54,240 nucleotides of DNA, taken from assembly GCA_029879725.1 (NCBI GenBank), contig JAOUPR010000013.1, positions 1 to 54,240 of the forward strand, given 5' to 3'. The DNA is from Gemmatimonadota bacterium (lineage in GTDB: Bacteria > Gemmatimonadota > Gemmatimonadetes > Longimicrobiales > Gaopeijiaceae). The position numbers and the translations under genes were made by a program. The notes below the pieces were generated by a model. It did no database searches, was not told the DNA's origin, and saw only the letters and a list, made by a program, of their open reading frames with translations. Below, piece by piece: positions 17,482-26,112 of this stretch (the first letter of the stretch is position 1; each line of letters begins with the position of its first letter).

Positions 17482-17994
17482 ATGCCTCTGGTGACGTTCG
17501 AAGCGCTCCCCGACGATGGACGCCTGTGGGTCTTCCCCCTGGGCCGTGCCCTCGATCCCTCCGAGGTCGATCGCGTTCTGGAGCGTGTGGACGGCTTCCT
17601 GGAGTCGTGGGCCGCGCACGGAGTGCCGCTGCGTTGTGCCCGCTCCTTCGTGGAGGGACGCTTTCTGGTGGTGGGCGTCGATGTCCACGTGGAGGCTCCG
17701 TCGGGGTGCTCCATCGATGCGCTCACCAACCATCTGTCCGCACTGGGTGAGGAACTCGGTACGACCTTCGTGCACCATCTCCCGGTCTGGTTCCGCGAGG
17801 GCGAAGCCATCCGTTGCGTGAACCGGGCGGAATTCCGGGCGCTCGTGGCGCAGGGGGTGGTGGGGACGGAGACGGCGGTGTTCGATACCACCCTCACGCG
17901 GGTGGAGGCGTACCGCTCCGGCGCACTGGAGCGACCAGCGGCGTCCACGTGGCACGGAAAGGCGTTCTTCCGGGAGAGCCCCGCAGGCCGGTGA
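17482..17994 (+). CDS. Conserved protein of the family misnamed 'ABC transporter ATPase'
   Basis: A 170-residue soluble protein with no Walker A or B motif. It resembles a Bacteroidota-type family often labelled ABC transporter ATPase by error. Shared features are an N-terminal LWVFPLGRALDPSEVDRV, a central WAAHGVPLRCARSFVEGRFLVV and the signature APSGCSIDALTNHL near residues 73-86. A C-terminal VFDTTLTRVEAYRSG follows. It starts 18 bases after the AI-2E-type permease and is probably cotranscribed. Function unknown. Confidence 0.7.
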   Translation: MPLVTFEALPDDGRLWVFPLGRALDPSEVDRVLERVDGFLESWAAHGVPLRCARSFVEGRFLVVGVDVHVEAPSGCSIDALTNHLSALGEELGTTFVHHLPVWFREGEAIRCVNRAEFRALVAQGVVGTETAVFDTTLTRVEAYRSGALERPAASTWHGKAFFRESPAGR

Positions 17995-18009
17995 GCCTTT
18001 CTCCGGGCG

Positions 18010-19074
18010 TCACCCTCTTCCGTCGAGATGGTGCGCCAGGAACCTCACCCCTTCCTCGTCGGCCCAGAAGACCGGACTCCGGGGCGTTCCGGCCAGGAAT
18101 CCCACGTGGCCTCCCCGGGAGGTGATCCCCGCCGTGAGGAACGAGTTGGCGGCCATCGCCTCCCTCGGGATATGGGTCGGAGGGAGGAAGGGATCGTCCT
18201 CGCTGTGCAGGAGGAGGGTCGGGATCCGAACTCCGGAGAGGTACCCCTGGCTGCTCGAGCGCGCGTAGTAGTCGGCGGCGTCGCGGAACCCGTGGAGCGG
18301 GGCCGTGGCGGCATCGTCGAACTCGCGGAGGGTGCGGGTGCGCATCACCCGGTCCAGGTCCACGTGCCCGCGAAGGAGCTCCTGCTTCGCCATCACCTTC
18401 TTCTTGAGAGAACGGAGGAAGTAGGTCGAGTAGAGACGACCCCACCCGGTGTGTTCCAGAAGGTGCCCGCCGGCGGCGAGGTCGTAGGGGACGGACATGG
18501 CGACCGCGGCGTCGACGAGGGCGGCTCCGCCGTCGCTTCGCTCGCCGAGGAGCTTCAAGAGGACGTTCCCTCCCAGGGAGAAGCCCAGGGCTCCGATCTT
18601 CCTCCTGGGGTGGCGGGCCCGCAGCGTTCGGAGCACCAGCCCGGGGTCACCCGTCTCTCCGGAGTGGTAGAAGCGGGGGAGGGCGTTCTCCCACGGTCCG
18701 CACCCCCTGAAGTTGAGTGCCACCGCCCACATCCCCAGATCGTGGAGGGCTCGGCAGGTGTGGATCACGTAGCTCCGCCGGGAGGAGCCCTCCAGCCCGT
18801 GGAGTACCAGGACCACCGGAGCGTGTCTTCCCGGGTCGGGCGTCCAGTCGAGGTAGAGCATGTCCCCGTCGGGGGTGTGGATGGCCTCCGTCTCCAGCGG
18901 AGGCCCGACGCGGGAACGCAGCCCCCGGGCCACCAGGGTCTGCGCGTTGGGCCCGGGCGCCCACCGCGCGGGCCGGAAGGGCCGCAGGGTGAACCCATTC
19001 CGCGCGGAGGCGGAGCCGGAGTCACCGGGACGTTCGGAAGGGAGGGTCATGCATCTCACGGTGTGAAGGGGCAT
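18010..19074 (-). CDS. YheT-type alpha/beta hydrolase
   Basis: A 354-residue alpha/beta hydrolase of the YheT/ABHD1-3 group, esterases of uncertain substrate. The family N-terminus FRPARWAPGPNAQTLVA is near residues 33-49. The oxyanion region VLVLHGLEGSSRRSYV and the nucleophile elbow GALGFSLGGNVLLKLLG (Ser in GFSLG) follow, then the acid HSEDDPFLP and the histidine GGHVGFL. The start is uncertain: ATG 19074 or ATG 19050. A possible promoter (TTCCGA, 17 bases, TATTCT) lies just upstream on this strand. Convergent with the hypothetical gene ending at 17994. Confidence 0.9.
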   Translation of the reverse strand: MPLHTVRCMTLPSERPGDSGSASARNGFTLRPFRPARWAPGPNAQTLVARGLRSRVGPPLETEAIHTPDGDMLYLDWTPDPGRHAPVVLVLHGLEGSSRRSYVIHTCRALHDLGMWAVALNFRGCGPWENALPRFYHSGETGDPGLVLRTLRARHPRRKIGALGFSLGGNVLLKLLGERSDGGAALVDAAVAMSVPYDLAAGGHLLEHTGWGRLYSTYFLRSLKKKVMAKQELLRGHVDLDRVMRTRTLREFDDAATAPLHGFRDAADYYARSSSQGYLSGVRIPTLLLHSEDDPFLPPTHIPREAMAANSFLTAGITSRGGHVGFLAGTPRSPVFWADEEGVRFLAHHLDGRG

Positions 19075-19218
19075 TGAAGGATGAGAATATCGTCATGTAG
19101 CATGCGTCGGAAGGTGGGCCGTACTGGACTTGATGGGCCGTGGGGTGGAGTTTTCCGCGGAGGCCGCGACCCATGGGTGGCGCGGCGAGAAGAGACGGGC
19201 CGCACCGGAGAGAGGGGA

Positions 19219-20313
19219 ATGTTCGGGAAGACGGGTTTGCATGGGAACGTCATCGCGGCCGTGGTCTGTCTCCTCGCCTGTGGCCCGCACCCGGTTACGG
19301 CGCAGGTCCCCTGGACCTTCCGGTGGGGCGTGCAGCGCCCGGATCTGGTCCGGTACAACAGGGTCGAGGGCCTTTCCCTGGGCGCCCGTCTGCAGGCGCG
19401 GCTGCGGGCGTCCCGGTCACCGGTCTCTCTCTTCGTCACGGGGCGCGCGGCGTCGGCTCGGCACCAACCGCAGGGTACCATCGAGCTCGTGAACGAGCCG
19501 CTCTCCCGGCGGGTCTCCGTCTCTCTGTTCCGGGAGATCTCCGCCCTCGACGAAGAGGCCGGACACCTGGCCATCGGCAACTCCCTCACCGGGTTGCTGT
19601 TCGGCCGGGACGAGGGAGACTACTTCATGCGGACGGGGATGTCCGTGCAGTGGTCGCCCCACTCGGCGGCCCGGGAGAGCTTTCGTGTCCGGGTCTACGG
19701 CGAAGACCACGACCCGGTGGACCGGGTCGCGGACTTCTTCGTCGTGCGCGCCGTGGATGGTGATCGCGCCTTCCGGGACAATCTGGTCACCGACGCCGTG
19801 CGCGAGTACGGCGTCCTCGTCATGGCGTCGCCGTGGTGGGGAAGGGACCCCCACCGGGTGCGAGGAGGGGTGCGGGTGACGGCGAGAGCGGCCACGGGGG
19901 ATCGTGACCACGTCTCCCTGGCCGGCGAAGGTCGGCTGGTCGTCCCGCTGGTCCGGGACCTTCGCTGGGACATGACGCTCGGGGGTGCGGGGTTGGGCGG
20001 CGACCCTCCCGCGCAGCGGCTCCTCGGTGCGGGAGGGATCGGTTCGGCCCGTGGGTATCCGCCGCTGTCCATGCGGGGGACGCGGCTCGTGCGGGGGCGG
20101 GGGGAGTTGATAAGGGACTTCCCGTTCGGATCGTTGCTGGTCTTCACCGATCTGGCGTGGGCCGGCGAGGGAGCTCCGGTCTGGAGCGACGCGTTGGCCA
20201 CCGCCGGCGGTGGCGTGCGGCTCGTGGACGGCCTCATCCGCCTCGACGGAGGATGGGCGCTGAGGACGCCCCATGGCTTCCGGGCGGATCTCTATCTGGA
20301 CGGGATCCACTGA
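19219..20313 (+). CDS. Omp85-like outer-membrane beta-barrel protein
   Basis: A 364-residue exported protein. The signal peptide runs from MFGKTGLHGNVIAAVVCLLA to PVTAQ, and the rest is beta-strand-like. Residues ~265-300 (LGAGGIGSARGYPPLSMRG then RGELIRDFPFGSLLVFTDLAWAG) match the RGY motif and barrel strands of BamA/Omp85 barrels. No POTRA repeats are visible, so this looks like a barrel-only member. The ATG at 19219 has AGAGGGG directly upstream and gives the signal peptide; the frame is open further upstream to 19081. Similarity is by eye only. Confidence 0.65.
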   Translation: MFGKTGLHGNVIAAVVCLLACGPHPVTAQVPWTFRWGVQRPDLVRYNRVEGLSLGARLQARLRASRSPVSLFVTGRAASARHQPQGTIELVNEPLSRRVSVSLFREISALDEEAGHLAIGNSLTGLLFGRDEGDYFMRTGMSVQWSPHSAARESFRVRVYGEDHDPVDRVADFFVVRAVDGDRAFRDNLVTDAVREYGVLVMASPWWGRDPHRVRGGVRVTARAATGDRDHVSLAGEGRLVVPLVRDLRWDMTLGGAGLGGDPPAQRLLGAGGIGSARGYPPLSMRGTRLVRGRGELIRDFPFGSLLVFTDLAWAGEGAPVWSDALATAGGGVRLVDGLIRLDGGWALRTPHGFRADLYLDGIH

Positions 20314-20373
20314 TCACCCCACAATAGGCGCCGAGCAGCACGAATCCCATCCGAAACACCGGATCAAGAAGCG

Positions 20374-22947
20374 ATGCGTTCATCTTCGATTCTGGCGACC
20401 GCCGGCGTTGCAGCCGTACTCTCCGCGTGCGGACCCTCCGTGCCGTCCACGGAACAGGGGGTGTCCCTCGAGTTGGCCGCGCACCGCCGAGCCACCCTCT
20501 CCGATCTGTCGTACGACATCCGTCTGGTGATCCCACGGGAGCGAGAGGAGCCCATCACGGGTTTTACCGCCGTCACCCTGAGGTGGGACGATCCGGACGG
20601 GAAGGCGCTCGTGCTCGACTTCGTCGACCCGGGAAACCGGGTCGAGAGCGTGATCGTGAATGGTTCCGAGGCCGCCTGGGAGCCCGTGAACGATCACATC
20701 GTCATCGATCCGGAGCCCCTTTTCCCGGGGGTCAATCGCATCGAGTTGCGATATCGGGCCGGGGATGAGGCTTTGAACCGCAACGACGATTTCCTGTACG
20801 CGCTCTTCGTGCCCGACCGGGCCCACTTCTCCCTGCCCGTGTTCGACCAACCCAATCTCAAGGCGACCGTGGCCTGGACGCTGAAGATCCCGGGCGATTG
20901 GACGGCCGTGGGGAACGGGCCCGTCCGGGAGCAGTTCGGAGACGGTTCCGTCCGCACCATACGCCTGAAGGACAGTCGACCCATCCCCACCTACCTCTTC
21001 GCCTTCGCGGCGGGAAGGTTCGAGGTGGAGACCGGTGAAGCCGACGGGCGTGCCATGCGCGTGTTCCACCGCGAGACCGACAAGGAGAAGGTCGGCCGGA
21101 ATCTCGACGCCGTCTTCGACCTCCATGGCAGGGCGCTCTCCTGGCTCGAGGAGTATACCGGGATCCCGTACCCCTTCCAGAAGTTCGACATCGTCCTCAT
21201 CCCCTCGTTCCAGTACGGTGGGATGGAGCATCCCGGAGGGATCCTCTATCGACAGGCCGGACTCATGCTCGACGAGACGGCCACCCAGGGGCAGATCCTG
21301 GGTCGTGCGTCCGTCATCGCCCACGAGACGGCGCACATGTGGTTCGGCGATCTGGTGACCATGGACTGGTTCGACGATGTCTGGACCAAGGAGGTGTTCG
21401 CGAACTTCATGGCCGCCAAGATCGTCCACCCCTCCTTCCCGTCGGTCAACCACGACCTCCGCTTCCTCTTGGCGCACCACCCCGCCGCGTACGCGGTGGA
21501 TCGCACGGATGGGGCGAACCCCATTCGGCAGCCATTGGAGAATCTGCGTTTCGCCGGCACGCTCTATGGAGCCATCATCTATCAGAAGGCGCCCATCGTC
21601 ATGCGTCATCTCGAGTCGCGGGTGGGCCCGGAGACCTTCCGGGAGGGACTTCAGGAATACCTGCAGACGTATTCCTACGGGAACGCGACCTGGCCCGACC
21701 TCATCGAGATCATGGATCGACGTACGCCGGAGGATCTGACCACCTGGAGCCGGGTCTGGGTCGAGGAGCCGGGGCGTCCGGAGATCACGGTGGAACGGGA
21801 CGGCGACGACGTGGTCCTGTCCCAGAGCGACCCTCGTGGCCGCGGGCTGACGTGGCCGCAGACGCTGGGTGTGCGGTTGGGGTACGACGCACGCGACACG
21901 TTGGTGGTGGTGGAGTCGCGTGGAGAGCCGGTGCGTCTGGTCGGGATGGGCGGGGCGGGGATGCGCTTTGCGTTGCCCAACGGAACGGGCGTCGAATACG
22001 GCGGGTTCCGGCTGGATCCGGACACCCGTGCCTTCCTGGTCGGGAACATGGCGAAGATCACCGATCCCCTCACCCGCGGGGCGGCGTGGGTCGATCTCTG
22101 GGAGGAGGTCCTCGACGGCCGGCTGCCCCCCGGGACGTTCCTGGACGCGGCTCTGGACGCGCTGGGTACGGAGACGGACGAGTTGAATCTGGCGCGGATC
22201 CTCGGGTACCTGTCCGCCGGGTACTGGCGCCTGATGAGCCCCGAGACACGTACTTCGTGGGCTCCGCGCCTCGAGGCCGCGGTGTGGGCCGGAGTGACGG
22301 GGCCACTCCCGAGGACGGCACGTTCGAGCTTCTTCTCCACCTACCGCGACGTCGCGGCCACGGACGAGGCGGTGGACCGTCTCCGTCGCTTGTGGGCCGG
22401 AGGCGAGCACCTTCCGGGGATCACGCTGGGGGAGAGCGATCACATCGCGCTGGCCACCGCCCTGGCGATTCGGGGCGTCCCGGATGCCGAGGACATCCTG
22501 GACGAGCAGGGCCGGCGTATCCGGAATCCCGATCGCAAGGCCCGCTTCGACTTCGTCCGCGCCTCGCTGTCCGGGGATCCCGCGGTCCGGGAGACGTTCT
22601 TCGAGGGACTTCGCGACGCGGAGAACCGGGAGCGGGAGCCGTGGGCGTTGGAGGGTCTGGACAATCTGCATCATCCGCTCAGGGCCCGGGAGAGCACCTC
22701 CCTGGTGTATCCCGCGCTGGAGATGCTGGAGGAGGTCCAGCGCACGGGAGACATCTTCTTCCCCGGAAGGTGGGTGGATGCCGTGCTGGGGGGGCACCAG
22801 GAACCCGAGGCCGCGGAGATCGTGAGGAATTTCCTCGACGCACACCCCGATCTGTCGCCTCGGCTCCGAGCCAAGGTGCTCCAATCGGCGGACATGTTGT
22901 ATCGTTCGGCCACCATCGTGAACGGTTGGGACGGAGGTCGGCCCTGA
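20374..22947 (+). CDS. M1 family aminopeptidase lipoprotein
   Basis: An 857-residue gluzincin metallopeptidase anchored as a lipoprotein (lipobox LSAC, Cys19). The zinc site HEXXH-X18-E is HETAH at 317-321 with E340 (in DVWTKE). The substrate-amine motif reads GGMEH (282-286) instead of the usual GAMEN. A conserved Tyr follows in TLYGAIIYQKAPIVMRHLE. An ERAP1-type helical C-terminal domain fills residues ~560-857. It should trim N-terminal residues from peptides in the periplasm. It starts 60 bases after the barrel gene with AGAAG nearby and may be cotranscribed. Confidence 0.94.
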   Translation: MRSSSILATAGVAAVLSACGPSVPSTEQGVSLELAAHRRATLSDLSYDIRLVIPREREEPITGFTAVTLRWDDPDGKALVLDFVDPGNRVESVIVNGSEAAWEPVNDHIVIDPEPLFPGVNRIELRYRAGDEALNRNDDFLYALFVPDRAHFSLPVFDQPNLKATVAWTLKIPGDWTAVGNGPVREQFGDGSVRTIRLKDSRPIPTYLFAFAAGRFEVETGEADGRAMRVFHRETDKEKVGRNLDAVFDLHGRALSWLEEYTGIPYPFQKFDIVLIPSFQYGGMEHPGGILYRQAGLMLDETATQGQILGRASVIAHETAHMWFGDLVTMDWFDDVWTKEVFANFMAAKIVHPSFPSVNHDLRFLLAHHPAAYAVDRTDGANPIRQPLENLRFAGTLYGAIIYQKAPIVMRHLESRVGPETFREGLQEYLQTYSYGNATWPDLIEIMDRRTPEDLTTWSRVWVEEPGRPEITVERDGDDVVLSQSDPRGRGLTWPQTLGVRLGYDARDTLVVVESRGEPVRLVGMGGAGMRFALPNGTGVEYGGFRLDPDTRAFLVGNMAKITDPLTRGAAWVDLWEEVLDGRLPPGTFLDAALDALGTETDELNLARILGYLSAGYWRLMSPETRTSWAPRLEAAVWAGVTGPLPRTARSSFFSTYRDVAATDEAVDRLRRLWAGGEHLPGITLGESDHIALATALAIRGVPDAEDILDEQGRRIRNPDRKARFDFVRASLSGDPAVRETFFEGLRDAENREREPWALEGLDNLHHPLRARESTSLVYPALEMLEEVQRTGDIFFPGRWVDAVLGGHQEPEAAEIVRNFLDAHPDLSPRLRAKVLQSADMLYRSATIVNGWDGGRP

Positions 22948-22996
22948 CCCTCCGCGCCGTTCACGGACCCCTTGTCCCGAGGCTTCGACCAGACGG

Positions 22997-23854
22997 TTGA
23001 ACACGATACCTCCAGGCCTGCGATATCTCGCCGGCGCGGCGCTGTCCTTTTCCATCATGGCGGCGATGGCGAAGTTGGCCGGACTCGCGATCCCGCTCTT
23101 CGAGTTGGTATTCGCGCGTTCCGTGGTGGTGGCGGTGTTGGCGGGCTGGGACGTCCATCGCCGGAGGATGGACTGGCGCGGGCGGGAACGCGGCCTTCTC
23201 GTGCTGAGGGGGTTCTTCGGCTTCGCCGCCCTGACGTGTTTCTATTACGCGGTGCTGCGGATGCCCCTCGCGGATGCCACGGTGATCCATTTCATGAATC
23301 CCGTATTCACCGCGCTGGCGGCGGCGGTGGTCCTGGGAGAGCACATCGGGATGGTGGAGCTCGGTCTCACCCTGCTGAGCCTCCTCGGGGTGGTGATCGT
23401 GGCCCGGCCGAGCTTTCTCTTCGGGGCCTCGGCCCTGGACCCGGTGGCGGTCTCGGTGGGCCTCCTGGGGAGTGTTCTCGCGGGGGGGGCCTACGTCATG
23501 GTGCGGCGACTCCGCAACGAGGACGCGGGTGTGGTGGTGCTCTACTTCGCGGTGGTGAGCATCATCCTGTCGGCGGGCTTCGTGGTCGCGGATCCGGTCG
23601 TGCCCACGGGGTGGACGTGGCTCGTGCTCGTCGGGCTCGGGGTGTCCACCCATTTCGGGCAGGTGTTCCTCACCCGTGGCTTCCAGCTCGAGCGGGCGGC
23701 GCGAGCGTCGTCGGTCGGATACCTCCAGATCGTCTTCGCTTCCATCTGGGGGTGGGCGATCTTCCAGGAGTCGCCGGATCTCTGGACGTGGGTGGGTGCC
23801 GCCGTGGTGGTGGGGAGCACCCTCACGCTGGTGCGCCTCCATCCCACGAGGTAG
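22997..23854 (+). CDS. DMT superfamily permease (two EamA domains)
   Basis: A 285-residue membrane protein with about ten hydrophobic helices in two EamA repeats (residues ~8-135 and ~150-282). YYAVLRMPLADATVIHFMNPVFTAL and the second-half FQLERAARASSVGYLQIVFASIWGW are typical of RhaT/EamA exporters. The substrate cannot be told. The start is TTG at 22997, needed to include the full first helix; the next in-frame ATG (23057) would truncate it. The gene contains an 8-G tract near 23482. It ends about 100 bases before the TetR gene. Confidence 0.88.
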   Translation: MNTIPPGLRYLAGAALSFSIMAAMAKLAGLAIPLFELVFARSVVVAVLAGWDVHRRRMDWRGRERGLLVLRGFFGFAALTCFYYAVLRMPLADATVIHFMNPVFTALAAAVVLGEHIGMVELGLTLLSLLGVVIVARPSFLFGASALDPVAVSVGLLGSVLAGGAYVMVRRLRNEDAGVVVLYFAVVSIILSAGFVVADPVVPTGWTWLVLVGLGVSTHFGQVFLTRGFQLERAARASSVGYLQIVFASIWGWAIFQESPDLWTWVGAAVVVGSTLTLVRLHPTR

Positions 23855-23871
23855 TTCGGTCGGTTGCTAAC

Positions 23872-23885
23872 GCACCGAAAGGTGC
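23872..23885 (+). repeat. Small GNRA-loop hairpin after the DMT gene
   Basis: GCACC-GAAA-GGTGC forms a five-pair stem with a GAAA tetraloop, 17 bases after the permease stop. It is too short and lacks a T run, so it is at best a weak terminator or a 3' protective hairpin. Confidence 0.35.
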
Positions 23886-23918
23886 TAAACGGTGTTATCG
23901 CCGCCGACGGCTGAGGTG

Positions 23919-23947
23919 TTGACCGAAACACACGTCTTGTTTACAGT
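23919..23947 (+). promoter_or_regulatory. Sigma-70 type promoter for the TetR-efflux operon
   Basis: TTGACC at 23919-23924, a 17-base spacer, and TACAGT at 23942-23947. This is the clearest housekeeping promoter in the window. The expected start of transcription is only a few bases before, or at, the ATG at 23956, so the mRNA would be leaderless or nearly so. The -10 touches the TetR palindrome. Confidence 0.65.
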
Positions 23948-23966
23948 GTTCACTTATGAGTGAACA
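23947..23966. promoter_or_regulatory. Palindromic TetR operator overlapping the regulator start codon
   Basis: TGTTCACT at 23947-23954 and AGTGAACA at 23959-23966 are exact inverse complements separated by TATG, which contains the start codon of the TetR gene. Size and position, overlapping the end of the -10 and the transcription start, fit autorepression by the adjacent TetR protein. Confidence 0.7.
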
Positions 23967-24573
23967 GCGTGAACATATCCTGGCGTGTGCGTGCGATCTC
24001 TATCTGCGCGACGGACTCGACGGCTTCTCCATGCGGCAGTTGGCCCGGGACGTGGGGGTCACCGCGCCGGCGCTCTACCGGCACTACGAGGGGAAGGAGG
24101 ACGTCCTCGTCGACGTGATCCGCGAAGCGTATCGGAGATTCACCCAGTACCTCTACGCGGCGCTGGAGGGACGAACGCCCGAAGATCGATTCATCCGCGC
24201 CGGGGAGGGCTACCTCCGCTTCGCCCTGGAGCACACCCGCCTCTTCCAGATCCTCTTCGTTCCTCCGGAGCAGTTGGGGATGTCTTCTCTCCCCGAGGAC
24301 CTGGAAGCCCAGGCGTGCGCCGTGCACCAGTTCTGGATCGATCGGGTGCGGGAGTGCATGGACGGCGGAATCCTCCGGGAAGGAGATCCCGTACAGGTAT
24401 CCATCACGCTCTGGGGGCACGCGCACGGGCTCCTCTCCCTCTTCTTCCACGGGCATTTCCGCATGGACCAGGATGAGTTCGTCGCGCTGTTCAGGGGCTC
24501 GGTCCAGATGGTGATCAGAGGACTGGCCCGGCCCGAGTGGGGAGAGGAGTTGACGTTGTGCGGCACAGCATAG
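23956..24573 (+). CDS. TetR/AcrR family transcriptional regulator of the efflux operon
   Basis: A 205-residue repressor. The N-terminal helix-turn-helix is residues ~6-52 (ILACACDLYLRDGLDGFSMRQLARDVGVTAPALYRHYEGKEDVLVDVI). The C-terminal ligand domain has no close motif, but LFQILFVPPEQ and HGLLSLFFHGHF suggest a hydrophobic pocket. It is the first gene before a TolC-adaptor-RND set and lies 22 bases from it, so it most likely represses its own operon and responds to a pump substrate. Its first codons are part of the palindromic operator at 23947-23966. Confidence 0.93.
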   Translation: MSEQREHILACACDLYLRDGLDGFSMRQLARDVGVTAPALYRHYEGKEDVLVDVIREAYRRFTQYLYAALEGRTPEDRFIRAGEGYLRFALEHTRLFQILFVPPEQLGMSSLPEDLEAQACAVHQFWIDRVRECMDGGILREGDPVQVSITLWGHAHGLLSLFFHGHFRMDQDEFVALFRGSVQMVIRGLARPEWGEELTLCGTA

Positions 24574-24595
24574 ACCGAACCGGACCGAAGAACGG

Positions 24596-26083
24596 ATGAG
24601 TGAGATCGTGAAACCGATGGCCTTCCGCGCAGGGATACTCGTCGTAGCACTCCTGGGCGCCGGACTCCGCGGGGTGTCGGCGCAGCCGACCGTGCAGGAT
24701 ACCGTCGTCCCCACCGATTTGACCCTGGGCGAGGCGGTGGACCTGGCCCTCCGGCAGAACCGGGAAGTGCGCATGGCCGCACTGGCCCTGGAGGAAGCGG
24801 ACAAGCGGGTCTCGGAGGCCTGGAGCAACGTGTACCCGTCGGTGGACTTCTCCGCCAGCTACACCCGCAACATCTCACCGGCGGTGAACTTCCTTCCCGC
24901 GCAGATCTTCGACCCCACGGCCGGGCCCGACGACTTCATCCCGGTCCGTTTCGGCGCCGACAACCAGTGGAACACGATGATCACCCTGGAACAGCCGATC
25001 TTCGCGGCATCCGCGTTCATCGGCGTGGGGGCGGCGGGGCGTTTCCGGAACCTCCAGGAGGAGGTGGTGCGCGGGCAGATCCAGGGGGTCGTGACCCGGG
25101 TGCGGGTATCCTACTACCAGCTTCTCCTGGCTCAGGAACAGCGACGCCTCACGGACAACTCGGTGCGCCGGGTGCGAGAGTCGCTGGAGGAGACGCGCGC
25201 GCTCAACCAGGCCGGACTCGTGTCCGACTATGACGTGCTCCGCCTGGAGGTCGAGCTCGCCAACCTGGAGCCGAACCTCAGGCGCGCGGAAAACGCCGTG
25301 GCCATGTCGCGGCGACAGATCGCGGTGGACCTCGGCCTGGAAGAGGGGGAAACCCTCATCGTACGGGGATCCCTGGCAGCCATGGATCTGGGTGACGTCG
25401 GCGCGAACACGGACGACAACCGCGAGATCCTGGAGTTCGTGGGGTATCGGAGTGCCGTGGTGGACGAGGTCGAGCACGCCGTGGCCACGGCCCGGGAACT
25501 TCGATCCGACCTGCGCCAACTCGAGTTCACCGAGTCCCTCCGGGAAACGGAGATGAAGCTGGAAAAGGCGGAGTACTTCCCACGTGTGACTCTCTTCGGG
25601 GACTACACGATCAACGCGCAGGAAAACGGAAGTCCCGACTTCTTCGGAGAGAGCGCGATGCAGCGGGCGTACTCGAAGCGGCTGGGGATCCGGGTGTCGG
25701 TGCCCATCTTCCAGGGATTCCGCCGGAACGCGCGCATCGGTCAGAAACGGGCGGCGATGCGATACGCGGAGACGCAGACCCGTCTGGCGTCGGCGCAGGC
25801 CGAGAATCAGGTCAAAGGCCTCCTGGACCAACTGGACGAGGCGCGGATGCGCGCGGGAGGACAACGAAGGGCCGTGGGACAGGCCCAGCGCGGGTTCGAG
25901 ATCGCCCGAGCGCAGTTCCGGGAAGGGCTCGGGAGCCAACTCGAGCTCACCGACGCGGAGGTCGCTCTACGGCAGAGCGAGTTCAACTACGCCCAGGCGG
26001 TCTTCGACTTCCTCGTGGCCCAGGCACAACTGGATCAGGCGACGGGGCGGGTTCCCGGGGTCGATGACCGGCTTTCACGATAG
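24596..26083 (+). CDS. TolC family outer-membrane efflux protein
   Basis: A 495-residue protein with a signal peptide (residues ~8-29, ending VSAQ) and the duplicated helical OEP architecture: LTLGEAVDLALRQNREVRMA at the N-terminus and repeated long coiled-coil helices (VRGQIQGVVTRVRVSYYQLLLAQEQ; YAETQTRLASAQAENQVKGL). FREGLGSQLELTDAEVALRQ is the classic C-terminal motif. It forms the trimeric outer-membrane duct for the adaptor and RND pump that follow. ATG 24596 is taken; ATG 24617 is an alternative that would shorten the signal peptide n-region. Confidence 0.95.
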   Translation: MSEIVKPMAFRAGILVVALLGAGLRGVSAQPTVQDTVVPTDLTLGEAVDLALRQNREVRMAALALEEADKRVSEAWSNVYPSVDFSASYTRNISPAVNFLPAQIFDPTAGPDDFIPVRFGADNQWNTMITLEQPIFAASAFIGVGAAGRFRNLQEEVVRGQIQGVVTRVRVSYYQLLLAQEQRRLTDNSVRRVRESLEETRALNQAGLVSDYDVLRLEVELANLEPNLRRAENAVAMSRRQIAVDLGLEEGETLIVRGSLAAMDLGDVGANTDDNREILEFVGYRSAVVDEVEHAVATARELRSDLRQLEFTESLRETEMKLEKAEYFPRVTLFGDYTINAQENGSPDFFGESAMQRAYSKRLGIRVSVPIFQGFRRNARIGQKRAAMRYAETQTRLASAQAENQVKGLLDQLDEARMRAGGQRRAVGQAQRGFEIARAQFREGLGSQLELTDAEVALRQSEFNYAQAVFDFLVAQAQLDQATGRVPGVDDRLSR

Positions 26084-26112
26084 ACGACACTTCATTGGAG
26101 CATGGACGGCGG

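Noticed and set aside
20380..23058. An 892-codon minus-strand frame antisense to the M1 peptidase
   Set aside because: Low-complexity Arg/Gly/His translation with no domain; the plus strand carries the complete zinc peptidase.
23482..23489. 8-G tract in the DMT permease gene as a phase-variation site
   Set aside because: Runs of this length occur by chance in such GC-rich DNA, and no alternative product is apparent.
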